Shown here piece after piece: positions 23,419 through 32,692 of a stretch of 64,000 nt of DNA (positions within the stretch are counted from its first letter, which is position 1; every line of letters begins with the position of its first letter). The notes under the pieces are model-generated. The model did not search any database, had not been told where the DNA came from, and worked only from the letters and a program-made list of their open reading frames with translations. The translations under genes were made by a program, and so were the position numbers. The DNA comes from Bermanella sp049115935 (GTDB lineage: Bacteria > Pseudomonadota > Gammaproteobacteria > Pseudomonadales > Oceanobacteraceae), in contig JAGDZK010000016.1 of the NCBI GenBank assembly GCA_049115935.1, forward strand, positions 1 to 64,000, read 5' to 3'.

Positions 23419-26022
23419 CTATCCAATAATGGTTAGTAGAGCATTAGTAACACTAACCTTAGTGGTATGTAAGTCAGCTTTGACTTTTTGTATTTGAACC
23501 TCAGCATCCTTTAAGGAAAACCCTTCTTTTTTCGCATTACCTGGGCCAATTTTACTTTCGACATTGGACGCCCATTTTATGACTGGCCCCATGATTCCCT
23601 CAAATTTCATGCCTAGAATGGTTTCTATTTTTGCTCCTAGTATTTGCTTATCTGATAAGCCTGCTTCAATAGCAATGACAGGCCCGACAATGAGACTGGT
23701 TTTTGCACCAAGCACCATCGAATTTTCACTACCAAAAGTTTCACTTCGCCGATTGCCATAGAGCGCTTTATAAAGTTCAGATGTTTTGAAAACAGCTTCA
23801 ATTGATTTAGCAGTAATATGTTTTTTGGAATGTTCAGATACGTTAATGACCTTGTCACGACTGATACCATCGATCTCGACTGAACTTCGGCCGTTATTTT
23901 GTATTCGTTGAGTATCGCCTGTGCGTTTTACGTATGAGTTGCCTTCTTGAATATTAACTGTATCCGCATGACTTATTTTAAATTGATTAAGATGGTTTCT
24001 GGTTATGTAGTCATCAGCTGTGGGTTGATGGTCAGTTGGAAAGCCACTGGTGATAGAGTCCGTTGCATTAGTTTGGTCGTTATTTATGTGCTCAATGTAG
24101 CGAGGTCCGTAATTTAAAGTTTTATGCGGGCCTAGGTCATTTTTTCTAACCGTCACAATGTGACCGTCGTGAAAATTGTAGCGATTGCCAAATAGTTTTC
24201 TAACCATGCCAACTTGACGATCAATAGGGGCATTTAGGGATGCGTTATAATGCGCAGTATCGTCATTTAATATTAAACTATGGCTAAATGAGTATGATTG
24301 GTTGGGCAATGTATAAATTTGATCAGGTTTTTTAGCATGGACCTCACGATACTGTTGGCCAAAATAATAACTAGGGTTATCACCAAGATAAAAAGTTACG
24401 CTGTCTTGGATTTTATAGTTTTGACCTTGTATTGATGAAAGGTTGTAATTCATGCTGTTTAAATCTAATGCTTCACTTGGTATAAATAAGGTACCTTGAT
24501 TATCTAGTCGTTGATAATTACTGATTGTTGCTGTTGCTGATGTGGGGGTTGTGGTGGACTGCCCTGCAGGTATGTTTTGATTAGATTGTTTGTTCATTGG
24601 TGCACGAAAAGAAGCTGTAAATGAGCGACCCGCTTCTATGTTCATTAATCCGCTGGTAGAAAAATGAGCCGTGTAAGGGTTCTCATTGTTACTGACTATT
24701 TGTGTTGATTGCGAATTTTCTAATGCTGAGCTGATATACGGTAAATCTGGGTGACCACCTAAGTAGTTGATTTGTACCTCGGTGCCAGGTAGTAATGGGA
24801 TATCAAGGTGATTATCTTTTGCTGCTGTGAGTGAGCGACGAATCCAATGGGATATTTTTAAACTTTTAATGTAATCAAAGGTTACTTGATAGCGGCCTAA
24901 ATTATCTCGATAAGAAAGTGAAGGATTGTCGTAACTTGAAAAAATTCGGGCTGTTGATGAAATGGCTTTTGGAATTGCAGTTTCATGTTCAGGTCTGTAA
25001 TACAATAAGGCAGGGATTGCGCTGAAATGCGCGAGATACTCTACATCATTCTCGGATTTTGAATAGTCTAGGTTAATGGCTGAGTGCTTAACGTTCGTTA
25101 TAAGCAGCTCAATTGGTGAGGCACCAGGAGTTAGCTGTACATTAATGACGAATCCAGGTTTTAGCCCTGTTGCGCTGGTTTTCCCCTCATATACATCGGC
25201 TTTGCACTGCTCTTGTTCAAGCCGTCTTTGTGCAATGATGCTTGCTTCTAATTCACTATCTATACCAATATTATGAATAGCGTTAGATAATTGTTCTGAT
25301 TGAAATGATCCAGCTTGCGATTGAATTAATAATGAGTCATTACTTGGGTTACGTCCTTCAACCGTAACATGAGAGATCGTTGTACTTTTGTTGATGCTGA
25401 GTGACAAAATTGAAGTATCTTTTTGGGATGAGCTTGGCTGTTCATTAAATTCGAATATTCGGTCATCGACAGGGTATTGATTGTCGTCGGCAAAAATGAG
25501 TTTGTCATCCGCTTCATAATCAAAGTAATAATAAACGCCCCAATGTTCGCTTAATCGATTGATAAAATGATAATCAGTTTCTTTGTATTGGTGTATGAAG
25601 GTTTTACTTGGGATGACATCGGTGACAGCCATATGAAAATCAAGTTCTGAATATTTTAATAATACTTCAGATATAGTTTGTAAGGGTGATTGTTCTAAAT
25701 ATATATCCGAACATATTGCAGTATTGCTTTGGGATAAAAGTGAACATAGTACTATTTCGAATTGTTGCTGGTTGCTGTCACTCATGAAGTTTTGTTGCAT
25801 GGTTATGATGACACCATGAATAAAGTGATCACGATTATTTATGTTGATTTTAATGCGAGCGGTTTGATTTAGGTAATCCTGAGTGTTGATATTCTCTTTG
25901 CCTGAACATTGAAGTGTTAAGCGAAAAGTATAATCTCGTGAAAGCTTTTCCTCTCCTTGCATTGTTAATACGATAAAAGGTGTGCCTGAACCATTCACAT
26001 TTAAAGAAATAACATGAGACAT
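23419..26022 (-). CDS. vgrG: VgrG-type tip/spike protein, orphan
   Basis: An 867-residue VgrG/Gp27-Gp5-like protein, the puncturing tip of type VI secretion. The Gp27-like part contains ETDYHFINRLSEHWGVYYYF and DYLNQTARIKI; an OB-fold/spike region follows with LGRYQVTF and LPGTEVQINYLGGHPDLPYI. The C-terminal part has needle-like repeats (NNGRSSVEIDG, SKKHITAKSIEAV, GAKTSLIVGPVIAIEAGLSD) and a final segment with helical character. No hcp, tss, PAAR, effector or immunity gene adjoins it; the flanking genes are a small secreted protein and ttcA. The coding sequence looks more AT-rich than its neighbours, consistent with acquisition. Function with a T6SS elsewhere in the genome is inference. Confidence 0.9.
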   Translation of the reverse strand: MSHVISLNVNGSGTPFIVLTMQGEEKLSRDYTFRLTLQCSGKENINTQDYLNQTARIKININNRDHFIHGVIITMQQNFMSDSNQQQFEIVLCSLLSQSNTAICSDIYLEQSPLQTISEVLLKYSELDFHMAVTDVIPSKTFIHQYKETDYHFINRLSEHWGVYYYFDYEADDKLIFADDNQYPVDDRIFEFNEQPSSSQKDTSILSLSINKSTTISHVTVEGRNPSNDSLLIQSQAGSFQSEQLSNAIHNIGIDSELEASIIAQRRLEQEQCKADVYEGKTSATGLKPGFVINVQLTPGASPIELLITNVKHSAINLDYSKSENDVEYLAHFSAIPALLYYRPEHETAIPKAISSTARIFSSYDNPSLSYRDNLGRYQVTFDYIKSLKISHWIRRSLTAAKDNHLDIPLLPGTEVQINYLGGHPDLPYISSALENSQSTQIVSNNENPYTAHFSTSGLMNIEAGRSFTASFRAPMNKQSNQNIPAGQSTTTPTSATATISNYQRLDNQGTLFIPSEALDLNSMNYNLSSIQGQNYKIQDSVTFYLGDNPSYYFGQQYREVHAKKPDQIYTLPNQSYSFSHSLILNDDTAHYNASLNAPIDRQVGMVRKLFGNRYNFHDGHIVTVRKNDLGPHKTLNYGPRYIEHINNDQTNATDSITSGFPTDHQPTADDYITRNHLNQFKISHADTVNIQEGNSYVKRTGDTQRIQNNGRSSVEIDGISRDKVINVSEHSKKHITAKSIEAVFKTSELYKALYGNRRSETFGSENSMVLGAKTSLIVGPVIAIEAGLSDKQILGAKIETILGMKFEGIMGPVIKWASNVESKIGPGNAKKEGFSLKDAEVQIQKVKADLHTTKVSVTNALLTIIG

Positions 26023-26221
26023 TGTGAGATTGCCATTGAGGATATGTAGTCAGTTAAGCAATGATTTATGACAATTTTAATACTGAGTCTCAATGAATGG
26101 ATGCTTGGCGGATTTTACCTATAAAGGTTTGAAAATATATTTCGTTAATAGATAAAAAACAGGAAATGCTAAAAAATTTTTTGTATGCGCTTGGGCAGGA
26201 TGGTTTCAGGCTGAATGTGAG

Positions 26222-26248
26222 TATTACGCCGAAAAATTCGGCGTAATA
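26222..26248. repeat. Perfect inverted repeat downstream of ttcA
   Basis: A 12-bp perfect inverted repeat (26222-26233 with 26237-26248, core ACGCCGAA/TTCGGCGT) around AAA. It lies about 30 bases beyond the ttcA stop. No T run follows on either strand, so it is a stable hairpin but not a standard intrinsic terminator; it could stabilise the ttcA 3' end. The rest of the 256 bases between ttcA and vgrG shows nothing else distinct. Confidence 0.65.
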
Positions 26249-26278
26249 AACGGATGTTAAATAAGTATAAAGTATGAA

Positions 26279-27250
26279 TTAATCGGTGGGTGTTTCACTG
26301 GTAAGATTAATAGCATCAATTAAATTATCAGGCTTTAATCTTGGCGGCATTTGTGCAAATTTACCAACCCCTTCAATGACTTGGCCGTCAGCATGTTCAT
26401 AGGCTTCTCTTTCAGAACTGCGATCAATGGCAAGGTTTTCAAAATCAAATAATTGAGTGTCAGCTAATTGTGATGGCGCAATATTTTGTAAGCCATTAAA
26501 CACTTGTTGCACACGCCCAGGGGTGTCTTTTTCCCATTGAGCAAGCATGGCTTTAATATTTTGACGCTGTAGGTTTTCTTGGCTGCCGCATAAGTTACAC
26601 GGAATAATTGGATACTGTTTTATTTTTGAAAACTCAGCAATATCACTTTCTTTGCAATAGGCCAATGGGCGAATGACAATATTACGCTTGTCATCACTTA
26701 ATAGCTTTGGTGGCATGGCAGCAAAGCGTGCACCATAAAACAGATTTAAGAATAAGGTTTCTACAATGTCATCGCGGTGATGACCAAGTGCTACTTTATT
26801 GCAGTTAATGTCTTCTGCAAAAGCATATAGGGTGCCGCGACGAAGGCGAGAGCAAAGCCCGCAGGTGGTTCTTCCTTCAGGCACTTTTTCTTTTACCACG
26901 GAGTAGGTGTCACGGTTAACGATGTAGTATTCGATGTCTAACGTATCTAGGTAGCTAGGTAGTATGTGTTCAGGGAAGCCCGGCTGTTTTTGATCTAGGT
27001 TAACAGCCACTAACTCAAATTTAACTGGTGCGCTTTTTTGCAAGCTGATTAGGATATCCAGCATGGTATAGCTGTCTTTGCCGCCAGATAGGCACACCAT
27101 GATGCGGTCGCCTTCTTCAATCATATTGAAGTCGGCAATCGCTCGACCCACGTCACGACGTATACGCTTTTGAAGTTTATTAAATTCTGTTTTTTGCTTT
27201 TTGTCTGCTTCAGGTGTCTGAGACACACTGGCATCAACGAACTGAACCAT
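26279..27250 (-). CDS. ttcA: tRNA 2-thiocytidine synthetase TtcA
   Basis: A 323-residue PP-loop ATPase that makes 2-thiocytidine at position 32 of tRNAs. The PP-loop is SGGKDS at 55-60. The cluster-binding Cys pairs are C130/C133 (TTCGLCSRLRRGT) and C218/C221 (IPCNLCGS), which hold the [4Fe-4S] cluster, plus ALGHHRDDIVETLFLNLF. The C-terminal extension of about 60 residues is acidic and variable. It is monocistronic. Confidence 0.96.
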   Translation of the reverse strand: MVQFVDASVSQTPEADKKQKTEFNKLQKRIRRDVGRAIADFNMIEEGDRIMVCLSGGKDSYTMLDILISLQKSAPVKFELVAVNLDQKQPGFPEHILPSYLDTLDIEYYIVNRDTYSVVKEKVPEGRTTCGLCSRLRRGTLYAFAEDINCNKVALGHHRDDIVETLFLNLFYGARFAAMPPKLLSDDKRNIVIRPLAYCKESDIAEFSKIKQYPIIPCNLCGSQENLQRQNIKAMLAQWEKDTPGRVQQVFNGLQNIAPSQLADTQLFDFENLAIDRSSEREAYEHADGQVIEGVGKFAQMPPRLKPDNLIDAINLTSETPTD

Positions 27251-27348
27251 TATACAACCTAGCTAAACCTGCTTAAGGCGCGGATTCTAGCGCAATTTGC
27301 ACCTACTTGCCTATGAAATAGGGTTATAAGGCTGGCTGATTTGCGTGT

Positions 27349-27840
27349 TTAGGCTGCAAGGTTTGATTTTTTCTTTAATGATTCAAAGCGTTCAATGTAT
27401 GCGTTAACGCTGGCATGGGGGCGACTGTGGAAGTGACGGTGCCAAAACTTAGCCATAGCTGGCAAGTCATCGGCTTTGGGCAACGGTTTACCTTTGCGCA
27501 CATAGATTAGCCAAGCAATGGCAGTGGCATAACGCAGGTTGGTTGTCAGTTCACAGTGAGGGTTTAGCAAAAACTCATGCTGACTGGCAAGACCGCGTAC
27601 TCGGCTGGCAAGGTCAGGGTCTTTTGCTAAGAATTGGTCCCATAATAGTTGATGGCTTCGAGGCGTGATGTGATAAACACCTAAACCTGTTCCGCTTAAC
27701 TGTTTTAACTCATAGCCCATAGCAGACTCAACTGCAGCGGTACCCATTAATAATGTTTCAGCGGCTAAGGAGTATTGGTTTAAATACTCCAAGGTAGGGC
27801 GAATGACCAAGTGCCTAAGTTCATCGGGGCACAATCCCAT
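27349..27840 (-). CDS. Lysozyme-like fold protein, phage-related type (uncertain)
   Basis: A 163-residue soluble protein. The pattern LMGTAAVESAMGYELKQLSGTGLGVYHITPRSH resembles lytic-transglycosylase-like or phage structural lysozyme-fold proteins, where the Glu of VES occupies the catalytic position. A later segment LRYATAIAWLIYVRKGKPLP matches the tail of the same type. No signal peptide is seen. AAGGA stands eight bases before the ATG. No phage genes surround it, so it may be a domesticated phage gene. The assignment rests on a short motif pattern and is uncertain. Confidence 0.6.
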   Translation of the reverse strand: MGLCPDELRHLVIRPTLEYLNQYSLAAETLLMGTAAVESAMGYELKQLSGTGLGVYHITPRSHQLLWDQFLAKDPDLASRVRGLASQHEFLLNPHCELTTNLRYATAIAWLIYVRKGKPLPKADDLPAMAKFWHRHFHSRPHASVNAYIERFESLKKKSNLAA

Positions 27841-27968
27841 GTGTGGTGTCCTTGCATCTAGTGCGGTAATGCTTGTTGGTAAAGTTAGTTAAACACTAGA
27901 TGTTAATATGAAAAAAGCAAAAAAATCCTTGCAATCTATTTTTTGCTTTAATCTCAAGGTGTTACTGC

Positions 27969-28742
27969 TTAGGAGTGTTGCTGATCGCAGGTAGGAGTTT
28001 CTGGGTTGCCCGATAGAGCATTGAGTTCAGCGGCATTCAGCAAAGAGATTTCTTTGCCTTCTGTTTTAATTAAGCTGTTTTTTTGGAAGCGAGTAAATAT
28101 TCGACTTACGGTTTCAACCGCTAAACCTAGGTAGTTACTGATGTCGACCCGTGACATGGAAAGGCGGAAAGATTTTGCAGAGAATCCGCGACGTTCGAAT
28201 CGAGAGCTTAAATCCAATAAGAAGTAGGCCATACGTTCATCCGCGCTTTTTTTAGAAAGCTGCAGCATCATTTGTTGGTCTTGGCGAATTTCACCACCCA
28301 TATTGCGCATGATTTGTTTACGCAGCCCAGGTATTTCATCACACAGGGTTTCGAGTTGATCAAGTGGTAGTTCACATACAGTGGTGGTTTCTAATGCTTT
28401 AGCCGATAAAGGGTAGGTGTCTTTAGAATAACCGGATAAACCAACTAGTTCGCTAGCTAAGTGGAAGCCAGTGATTTGTTCTTCACCACTTGAAGCCACC
28501 GTATAGGTTTTAATGGCACCGGTACGAATGGCGTATACGGCTTTAAAAGGATCGCCTTGTTTAAATAAAAGCTCGCCTTTTTGAATGGGACGGCCACGCT
28601 TAATGACCTTGTCTAACGCATCAAGATCGGCGCGTTCAAGTGCAATTGGTAGGCACAAAGAACTCAAGCTACAGGTACTACAATGGGTTTGGCCACTTTT
28701 GCTCGACGCAAGAAAATGAACCGATTGCGTATCCTTTGACAT
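27969..28742 (-). CDS. fnr: Fnr/Anr oxygen-responsive transcription regulator
   Basis: A 257-residue CRP/FNR-family regulator. N-terminal cysteines C21, C24 and C30 (CSTCSLSSLC) and a fourth, C123 (TTVCELPL), are placed as needed for the oxygen-labile [4Fe-4S] cluster. A cyclic-nucleotide-type beta barrel and dimer helix follow, then the helix-turn-helix VDISNYLGLAVETVSRIFTRF with the FNR-type ExxxSR contact residues. It sits immediately downstream of the cco maturation genes and probably regulates ccoNOQP, as Anr does in pseudomonads; a candidate site lies before ccoN. GGAGAAACTC precedes the ATG. Confidence 0.95.
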   Translation of the reverse strand: MSKDTQSVHFLASSKSGQTHCSTCSLSSLCLPIALERADLDALDKVIKRGRPIQKGELLFKQGDPFKAVYAIRTGAIKTYTVASSGEEQITGFHLASELVGLSGYSKDTYPLSAKALETTTVCELPLDQLETLCDEIPGLRKQIMRNMGGEIRQDQQMMLQLSKKSADERMAYFLLDLSSRFERRGFSAKSFRLSMSRVDISNYLGLAVETVSRIFTRFQKNSLIKTEGKEISLLNAAELNALSGNPETPTCDQQHS

Positions 28743-28810
28743 GAGTTTCTCCTATAGCTGCAATAACACTAAGTACAATAAACCAATACTATTATTTATA
28801 GATGCTATTG

Positions 28811-29482
28811 TCAGGTTAAATTTATGGCCCAAGGGGCAACTATGGTCCAAATACCAAAGATGATAATGGTCCCGCCAAGTGCCAATTTAACTAACCAGTG
28901 ACGTTTGAAATGATTAAGTTGAGAGGTAAACACTGCAAAACTTAATAAGGCGGGAATATTTCCTAAGCCAAATGCCATCATAAGCGTCGCGCTGTGCAAG
29001 GGATTGGCCGACACCAAGGCCCAGCTAAGCGTGCTATAGACCAGTCCGCATGGAAGCAAACCCCAAATCAGTCCAAGCCCTAGAGCCTGTTTAACAGAGC
29101 GTACAGGCAGTACATGCTTGCTAAGTGGTTGCACATAACGCCAAAGCTTTGAACCGCCTTTTTCTAACCAAACTAAGCTTTGGGTACTACCCAGTACATA
29201 TAACCCCATTAAGATCAAAATTACGCCAGATATAGAGCGTAAAATGGCCCCAGCAAGTTCGTGACTAGATGCGAGCCAAAGACCAATTACACCGGCCAAT
29301 AAACCGATTACGCCATAGGTAGTGATACGCCCAAGGTGATAACTTAATTGAAGTGTAAATGGCCGTGCGTGCTCAGTGTTAACTGACAGAGCACCTACAA
29401 TTCCGCCACACATTCCCATGCAATGGATGCTGCCAAACAGCCCAAGCAGAAAAGCGGTCAGGTAAGAAAGCGGTTCAATCAT
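28811..29482 (-). CDS. TauE/SafE-like (UreH_2) membrane protein linked to cbb3 assembly
   Basis: A 223-residue membrane protein with six or so hydrophobic helices, of the sulfite exporter TauE/SafE-like or urease accessory UreH-like family. Diagnostic are the N-terminal LLGLFGSIHCMGMCGGIVGAL with its His/Cys/Met cluster, suggestive of metal transport, and WGLLPCGLVYSTL. Genes of this type follow ccoS in many gammaproteobacteria. It overlaps ccoS by four bases (ATGA), so it belongs to the ccoGHIS operon. A role in copper or haem supply to the oxidase is plausible but inferred. Confidence 0.85.
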   Translation of the reverse strand: MIEPLSYLTAFLLGLFGSIHCMGMCGGIVGALSVNTEHARPFTLQLSYHLGRITTYGVIGLLAGVIGLWLASSHELAGAILRSISGVILILMGLYVLGSTQSLVWLEKGGSKLWRYVQPLSKHVLPVRSVKQALGLGLIWGLLPCGLVYSTLSWALVSANPLHSATLMMAFGLGNIPALLSFAVFTSQLNHFKRHWLVKLALGGTIIIFGIWTIVAPWAINLT

Positions 29483-29691
29483 TGATTTGTGTCTTTAGGC
29501 TCTTTGTTTTTGTCATCAATTTCAGGTTTTGTGTTTTCTTGCGCTGGCGTGTCGTCGTCATCAAATAAAATACGGTGGGCAGGGCTGTCTAAATCATCAA
29601 ACTGGCCGCCTTTGTTTGCCCAAAAGAAAATCCCCACGCCAGATGCAATGAACAGCAGGGTGATCGGGATGGTTATAAAGATAATTTCCAT
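29479..29691 (-). CDS. ccoS: Cbb3 oxidase maturation protein CcoS
   Basis: A 70-residue protein with one N-terminal membrane helix (about 4-26, FITIPITLLFIASGVGIFFW), followed by the family motif ANKGGQFDDLDSPAHRILFDDDD. The rest is a charged tail rich in Asp, Lys and Asn. CcoS is needed to insert haem b and copper into the cbb3 oxidase. It starts 11 bases after the ccoI stop and ends in an ATGA overlap with the next gene. Confidence 0.93.
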   Translation of the reverse strand: MEIIFITIPITLLFIASGVGIFFWANKGGQFDDLDSPAHRILFDDDDTPAQENTKPEIDDKNKEPKDTNQ

Positions 29692-29702
29692 GACAACCTC
29701 TA

Positions 29703-32099
29703 TTATTTGGGTAATTTATTTAAACGCAGGGCATTAAATACCACGACTAAAGAACTGGCAGACATACCGATAGCGGCTAAATAAGGCGGCAGTAATCCCA
29801 TGGCTGCAAGTGGTAATACGCTGCTATTGTACAGCAATGCCCAGGCAAGATTCTGTTTAATAATACGAGCGGTTTTATGGGCCTGCTTAATAAGTTGCGG
29901 CAGTTTGGTTAATTGGTTATTGACCAATATGACATCGGCGTGTGTTTTCGCTAAATCACTGGCGCTGCCGATGGCAATAGACACCGGTGCTTGGGCCAAT
30001 ACTGGCACATCGTTAATGCCATCACCTACCATGATGCTCACATCATTGGGATTTTGTTTCGCTAAGTAATCCAACTTACCTTGAGGGCTAACCCCACCGT
30101 GATACTTTTTGATGCCAATGGCGTTGGCCACGTGACTGACATGAGTACTTTGGTCACCGCTTAGTAATTCACACTCAAGCGTTAATTGATTTAGTTCATC
30201 AATGGTGTGTTTAGCATTGGGGCGAATTTCATCACTTAATAAAAACCAGGCTAAAACGTGTTTGTTATCTGCAAGTGCTATCCAGTGTCGCGGGTCCGGT
30301 GCTTGAGCTGAAATTTGATCATTGTTAATGAACGAAGCAGTGCCAATTTTATATTCTGTATTTTCAATAATACCGCTTAGACCTTCACCAGCATGGTTAT
30401 GAATGTTGCTGGCAGGTAATAAATGCTCGAACTGAAATGCATGGGCAATAGGGTGCTGACTAAAGTGTTCGAGGCTGGCGGCTACTTGTAATGGGTTAGT
30501 ATTTACTTTGCTGACGATAATGGTTTCTTCAATTGTCAGTTGCCCAAGTGTGAGTGTGCCTGTTTTATCAAAAATAATACGACGACTTTTGCGTAAGGTT
30601 TCTAGTACATGGCCCCTTGTTATAAGTACGCCGTTTCGTCTAAGAGCCGTCGTTGCTGCGGTGAGCGCAGTAGGGGTTGCAAGAGACAGTGCGCATGGGC
30701 AGGTGGCAACCAATACCGATAACGTGATCCAAAATGCACGCTCGCTATCAATAAAATACCAAGCGGTGAAAACAATAACCGACATGATTAATACACCAGC
30801 CACAAAGTATTGGGCTAAGGTGTCAGCTAATTGAGCGATCTTGGGTTTATCTTGGGCGGCGCGGTCAAGCAAAGACATGATGGTGGAGATTTGAGTATCT
30901 TTCCCCATGGCGGTGACACGAATATCAATTGGGTTTTCAACATTTAAGCTGCCTGCAATCACTGCGTCATTTACTTGCTTGTGTAAGGGGACAAATTCCC
31001 CAGTAATAATGGATTCATCGATGCTGCTATTGCCATTAACAATAACGCCGTCAGCGGCGATGGTGCTGCCAGGGACGATGCGTATGCAATCGCCAATGGC
31101 AATTTGATTAATAGGCAGTAACGCCTCGTCACCATTTTCAAGAATTTTTACGCAAGCCCTTGGCATTAGGTTGTGTAATTCATTACCCGCTTCACCGTTT
31201 CGTAATCTAGCTCGTGTTTCTAAAAAGCGGCCAACCAGTAAGAAGAAAGTAAACATACACACGCTATCAAAATATACTTCTTCGCCATGGGTAAATGTTG
31301 AATACACACTCGCTAAAAAAGCGCCGCCAATAGCAATGGAGACGGGGACATCCATTGTGAGGTGCCGGGTTTTGATGTCGCGAATAAACGCTGTAAAAAA
31401 TGGGCGGGCACTATAAAGAATCACTGGAGTGGTAATGGCTAAACCAGCAAAGCGGAAATAGGTTTCAAATTTAATGAATATACCAGCCCAGTCATCAGCA
31501 TAAAGCGGTACGGCAAACATCATGGCTTGCATCGTGCCAAGCGCGGCAAGCACTAAACGTTGAATGGCTTTTTTTTGTTCGGCCTGTAGTTGCTGTTGTG
31601 CGGCATCTGGTGTGTAAGGTTGGGCTTTAAAACCCAAACTGTAAATGCGTGAGATGATCTCACTCAGAGCTGTAATATCTTGTTGCCAAGTAATATAGAG
31701 CTTATGTTGACTTAGGTTGAGTTGAACCGCTTCAACCCCGTCAAAACGCTGCAGTTGTTTTTCAATTAACCAGCCACAAGCGGCGCAAGTAATGCCATCA
31801 ATAATCAGTACGGTTTCAAATTGCTCATCACGAACCGTTGCGATATCGCCAAGCACATCTGGATTATCAAATAAGGTGAGCTCTTGGCGAACGGTGGCAG
31901 GTAAATTATCTAAGGTGAAGTCGGGCGTGGTGTTTGTATCACTGCGATATTGGTAAAACGATTCACTACCGCTTTGGACGATGGCATTGGTGACAGCTTG
32001 GCAGCCTACGCAGCACATGCTGCGCTCTTCACCAAATACACGGGCAGTTAAATGTATATTTTCGGCAACTGCTTGCCCGCAGTGATAACAATTATTCAT
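29703..32099 (-). CDS. ccoI: Cu+-translocating P-type ATPase CcoI
   Basis: A 798-residue CopA2/FixI-type P1B ATPase that exports Cu(I) for cbb3 oxidase assembly. It begins with a Cys-rich metal-binding segment (CYHCGQ ... CCVGCQAV), then an HMA domain with C105/C108 (GITCAACGWLIEKQ). Eight membrane helices hold the CPC motif in ATCPCALSLATPTAL. The phosphorylation motif is FDKTGTLTLG, with HPIAHAF and MVGDGINDVPVL completing the ATPase core. It lies between ccoH and ccoS in the normal order. Confidence 0.96.
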   Translation of the reverse strand: MNNCYHCGQAVAENIHLTARVFGEERSMCCVGCQAVTNAIVQSGSESFYQYRSDTNTTPDFTLDNLPATVRQELTLFDNPDVLGDIATVRDEQFETVLIIDGITCAACGWLIEKQLQRFDGVEAVQLNLSQHKLYITWQQDITALSEIISRIYSLGFKAQPYTPDAAQQQLQAEQKKAIQRLVLAALGTMQAMMFAVPLYADDWAGIFIKFETYFRFAGLAITTPVILYSARPFFTAFIRDIKTRHLTMDVPVSIAIGGAFLASVYSTFTHGEEVYFDSVCMFTFFLLVGRFLETRARLRNGEAGNELHNLMPRACVKILENGDEALLPINQIAIGDCIRIVPGSTIAADGVIVNGNSSIDESIITGEFVPLHKQVNDAVIAGSLNVENPIDIRVTAMGKDTQISTIMSLLDRAAQDKPKIAQLADTLAQYFVAGVLIMSVIVFTAWYFIDSERAFWITLSVLVATCPCALSLATPTALTAATTALRRNGVLITRGHVLETLRKSRRIIFDKTGTLTLGQLTIEETIIVSKVNTNPLQVAASLEHFSQHPIAHAFQFEHLLPASNIHNHAGEGLSGIIENTEYKIGTASFINNDQISAQAPDPRHWIALADNKHVLAWFLLSDEIRPNAKHTIDELNQLTLECELLSGDQSTHVSHVANAIGIKKYHGGVSPQGKLDYLAKQNPNDVSIMVGDGINDVPVLAQAPVSIAIGSASDLAKTHADVILVNNQLTKLPQLIKQAHKTARIIKQNLAWALLYNSSVLPLAAMGLLPPYLAAIGMSASSLVVVFNALRLNKLPK

Positions 32100-32101
32100 G
32101 A

Positions 32102-32584
32102 TTAAATGGCAGTAGGTACGCCGTTTTTAACCCAAATATCTTTACGAATGCGCCATTGCTGTTCGGCGGATTCTACCAGTAGGTAATAGCGACCATCTTC
32201 TGTTGGTTCAATGAAGCCAATGTAACTTTTGTCTTCAGAAAGTTGTAAGTGTGATTCGCGATCTTTGTCTGGGATGGTTGGATGACCCAAAGTCACTTTC
32301 AGCGTCGAAGGGGACGTTTGTCGAGAGTTGATCATTTGTAGGCGAAGCTCATTACCTTTAACCAAAATCTCCATGCGGATATCCAGAGATAGGGCTTTTT
32401 TATCCCACTGCAATTCTTGGTTATAGGCAAGGCCGTCTTTGTAATAGTTATCGCGTACCAAGGTGTCTTTATTTAAAACAGAAATAGTAATAAAGAAACT
32501 GCCGACAATTACGGAGCTTAATGGAAAGCCGATTAGCATCCATACATAAGGTTCTTTGTACCAAGGGCGTTGAGGTTCTGTCAT
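32102..32584 (-). CDS. ccoH: Cbb3 oxidase assembly protein CcoH (FixH family)
   Basis: A 160-residue protein with one N-terminal membrane helix (PYVWMLIGFPLSSVIVGSFFITISV) and a periplasmic FixH-type domain (DNYYKDGLAYNQELQWDKKA, GRYYLLVESAEQQWRIRKDI). FixH/CcoH associates with the assembling oxidase. It ends two bases before ccoI. A 108-base gap containing a hairpin separates it from ccoG upstream. Confidence 0.92.
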   Translation of the reverse strand: MTEPQRPWYKEPYVWMLIGFPLSSVIVGSFFITISVLNKDTLVRDNYYKDGLAYNQELQWDKKALSLDIRMEILVKGNELRLQMINSRQTSPSTLKVTLGHPTIPDKDRESHLQLSEDKSYIGFIEPTEDGRYYLLVESAEQQWRIRKDIWVKNGVPTAI

Positions 32585-32612
32585 GGTGAATTACTGCTAT
32601 ATCAAATAAGGA

Positions 32613-32636
32613 CGCCAGTGTATCACTACACTGGCG
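32613..32636. repeat. Perfect hairpin between ccoG and ccoH
   Basis: A 10-bp perfect stem (CGCCAGTGTA at 32613-32622 with TACACTGGCG at 32627-32636) around TCAC, in the 108 bases between ccoG and ccoH. No T run follows in the direction of transcription, so it may be an RNA-processing or stability element rather than a terminator. Confidence 0.6.
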
Positions 32637-32692
32637 CTGAACAAGTTTTAAGGCACGTTGGAACGGGGTTTTGTCCAGAAGTTCCGTAAACG

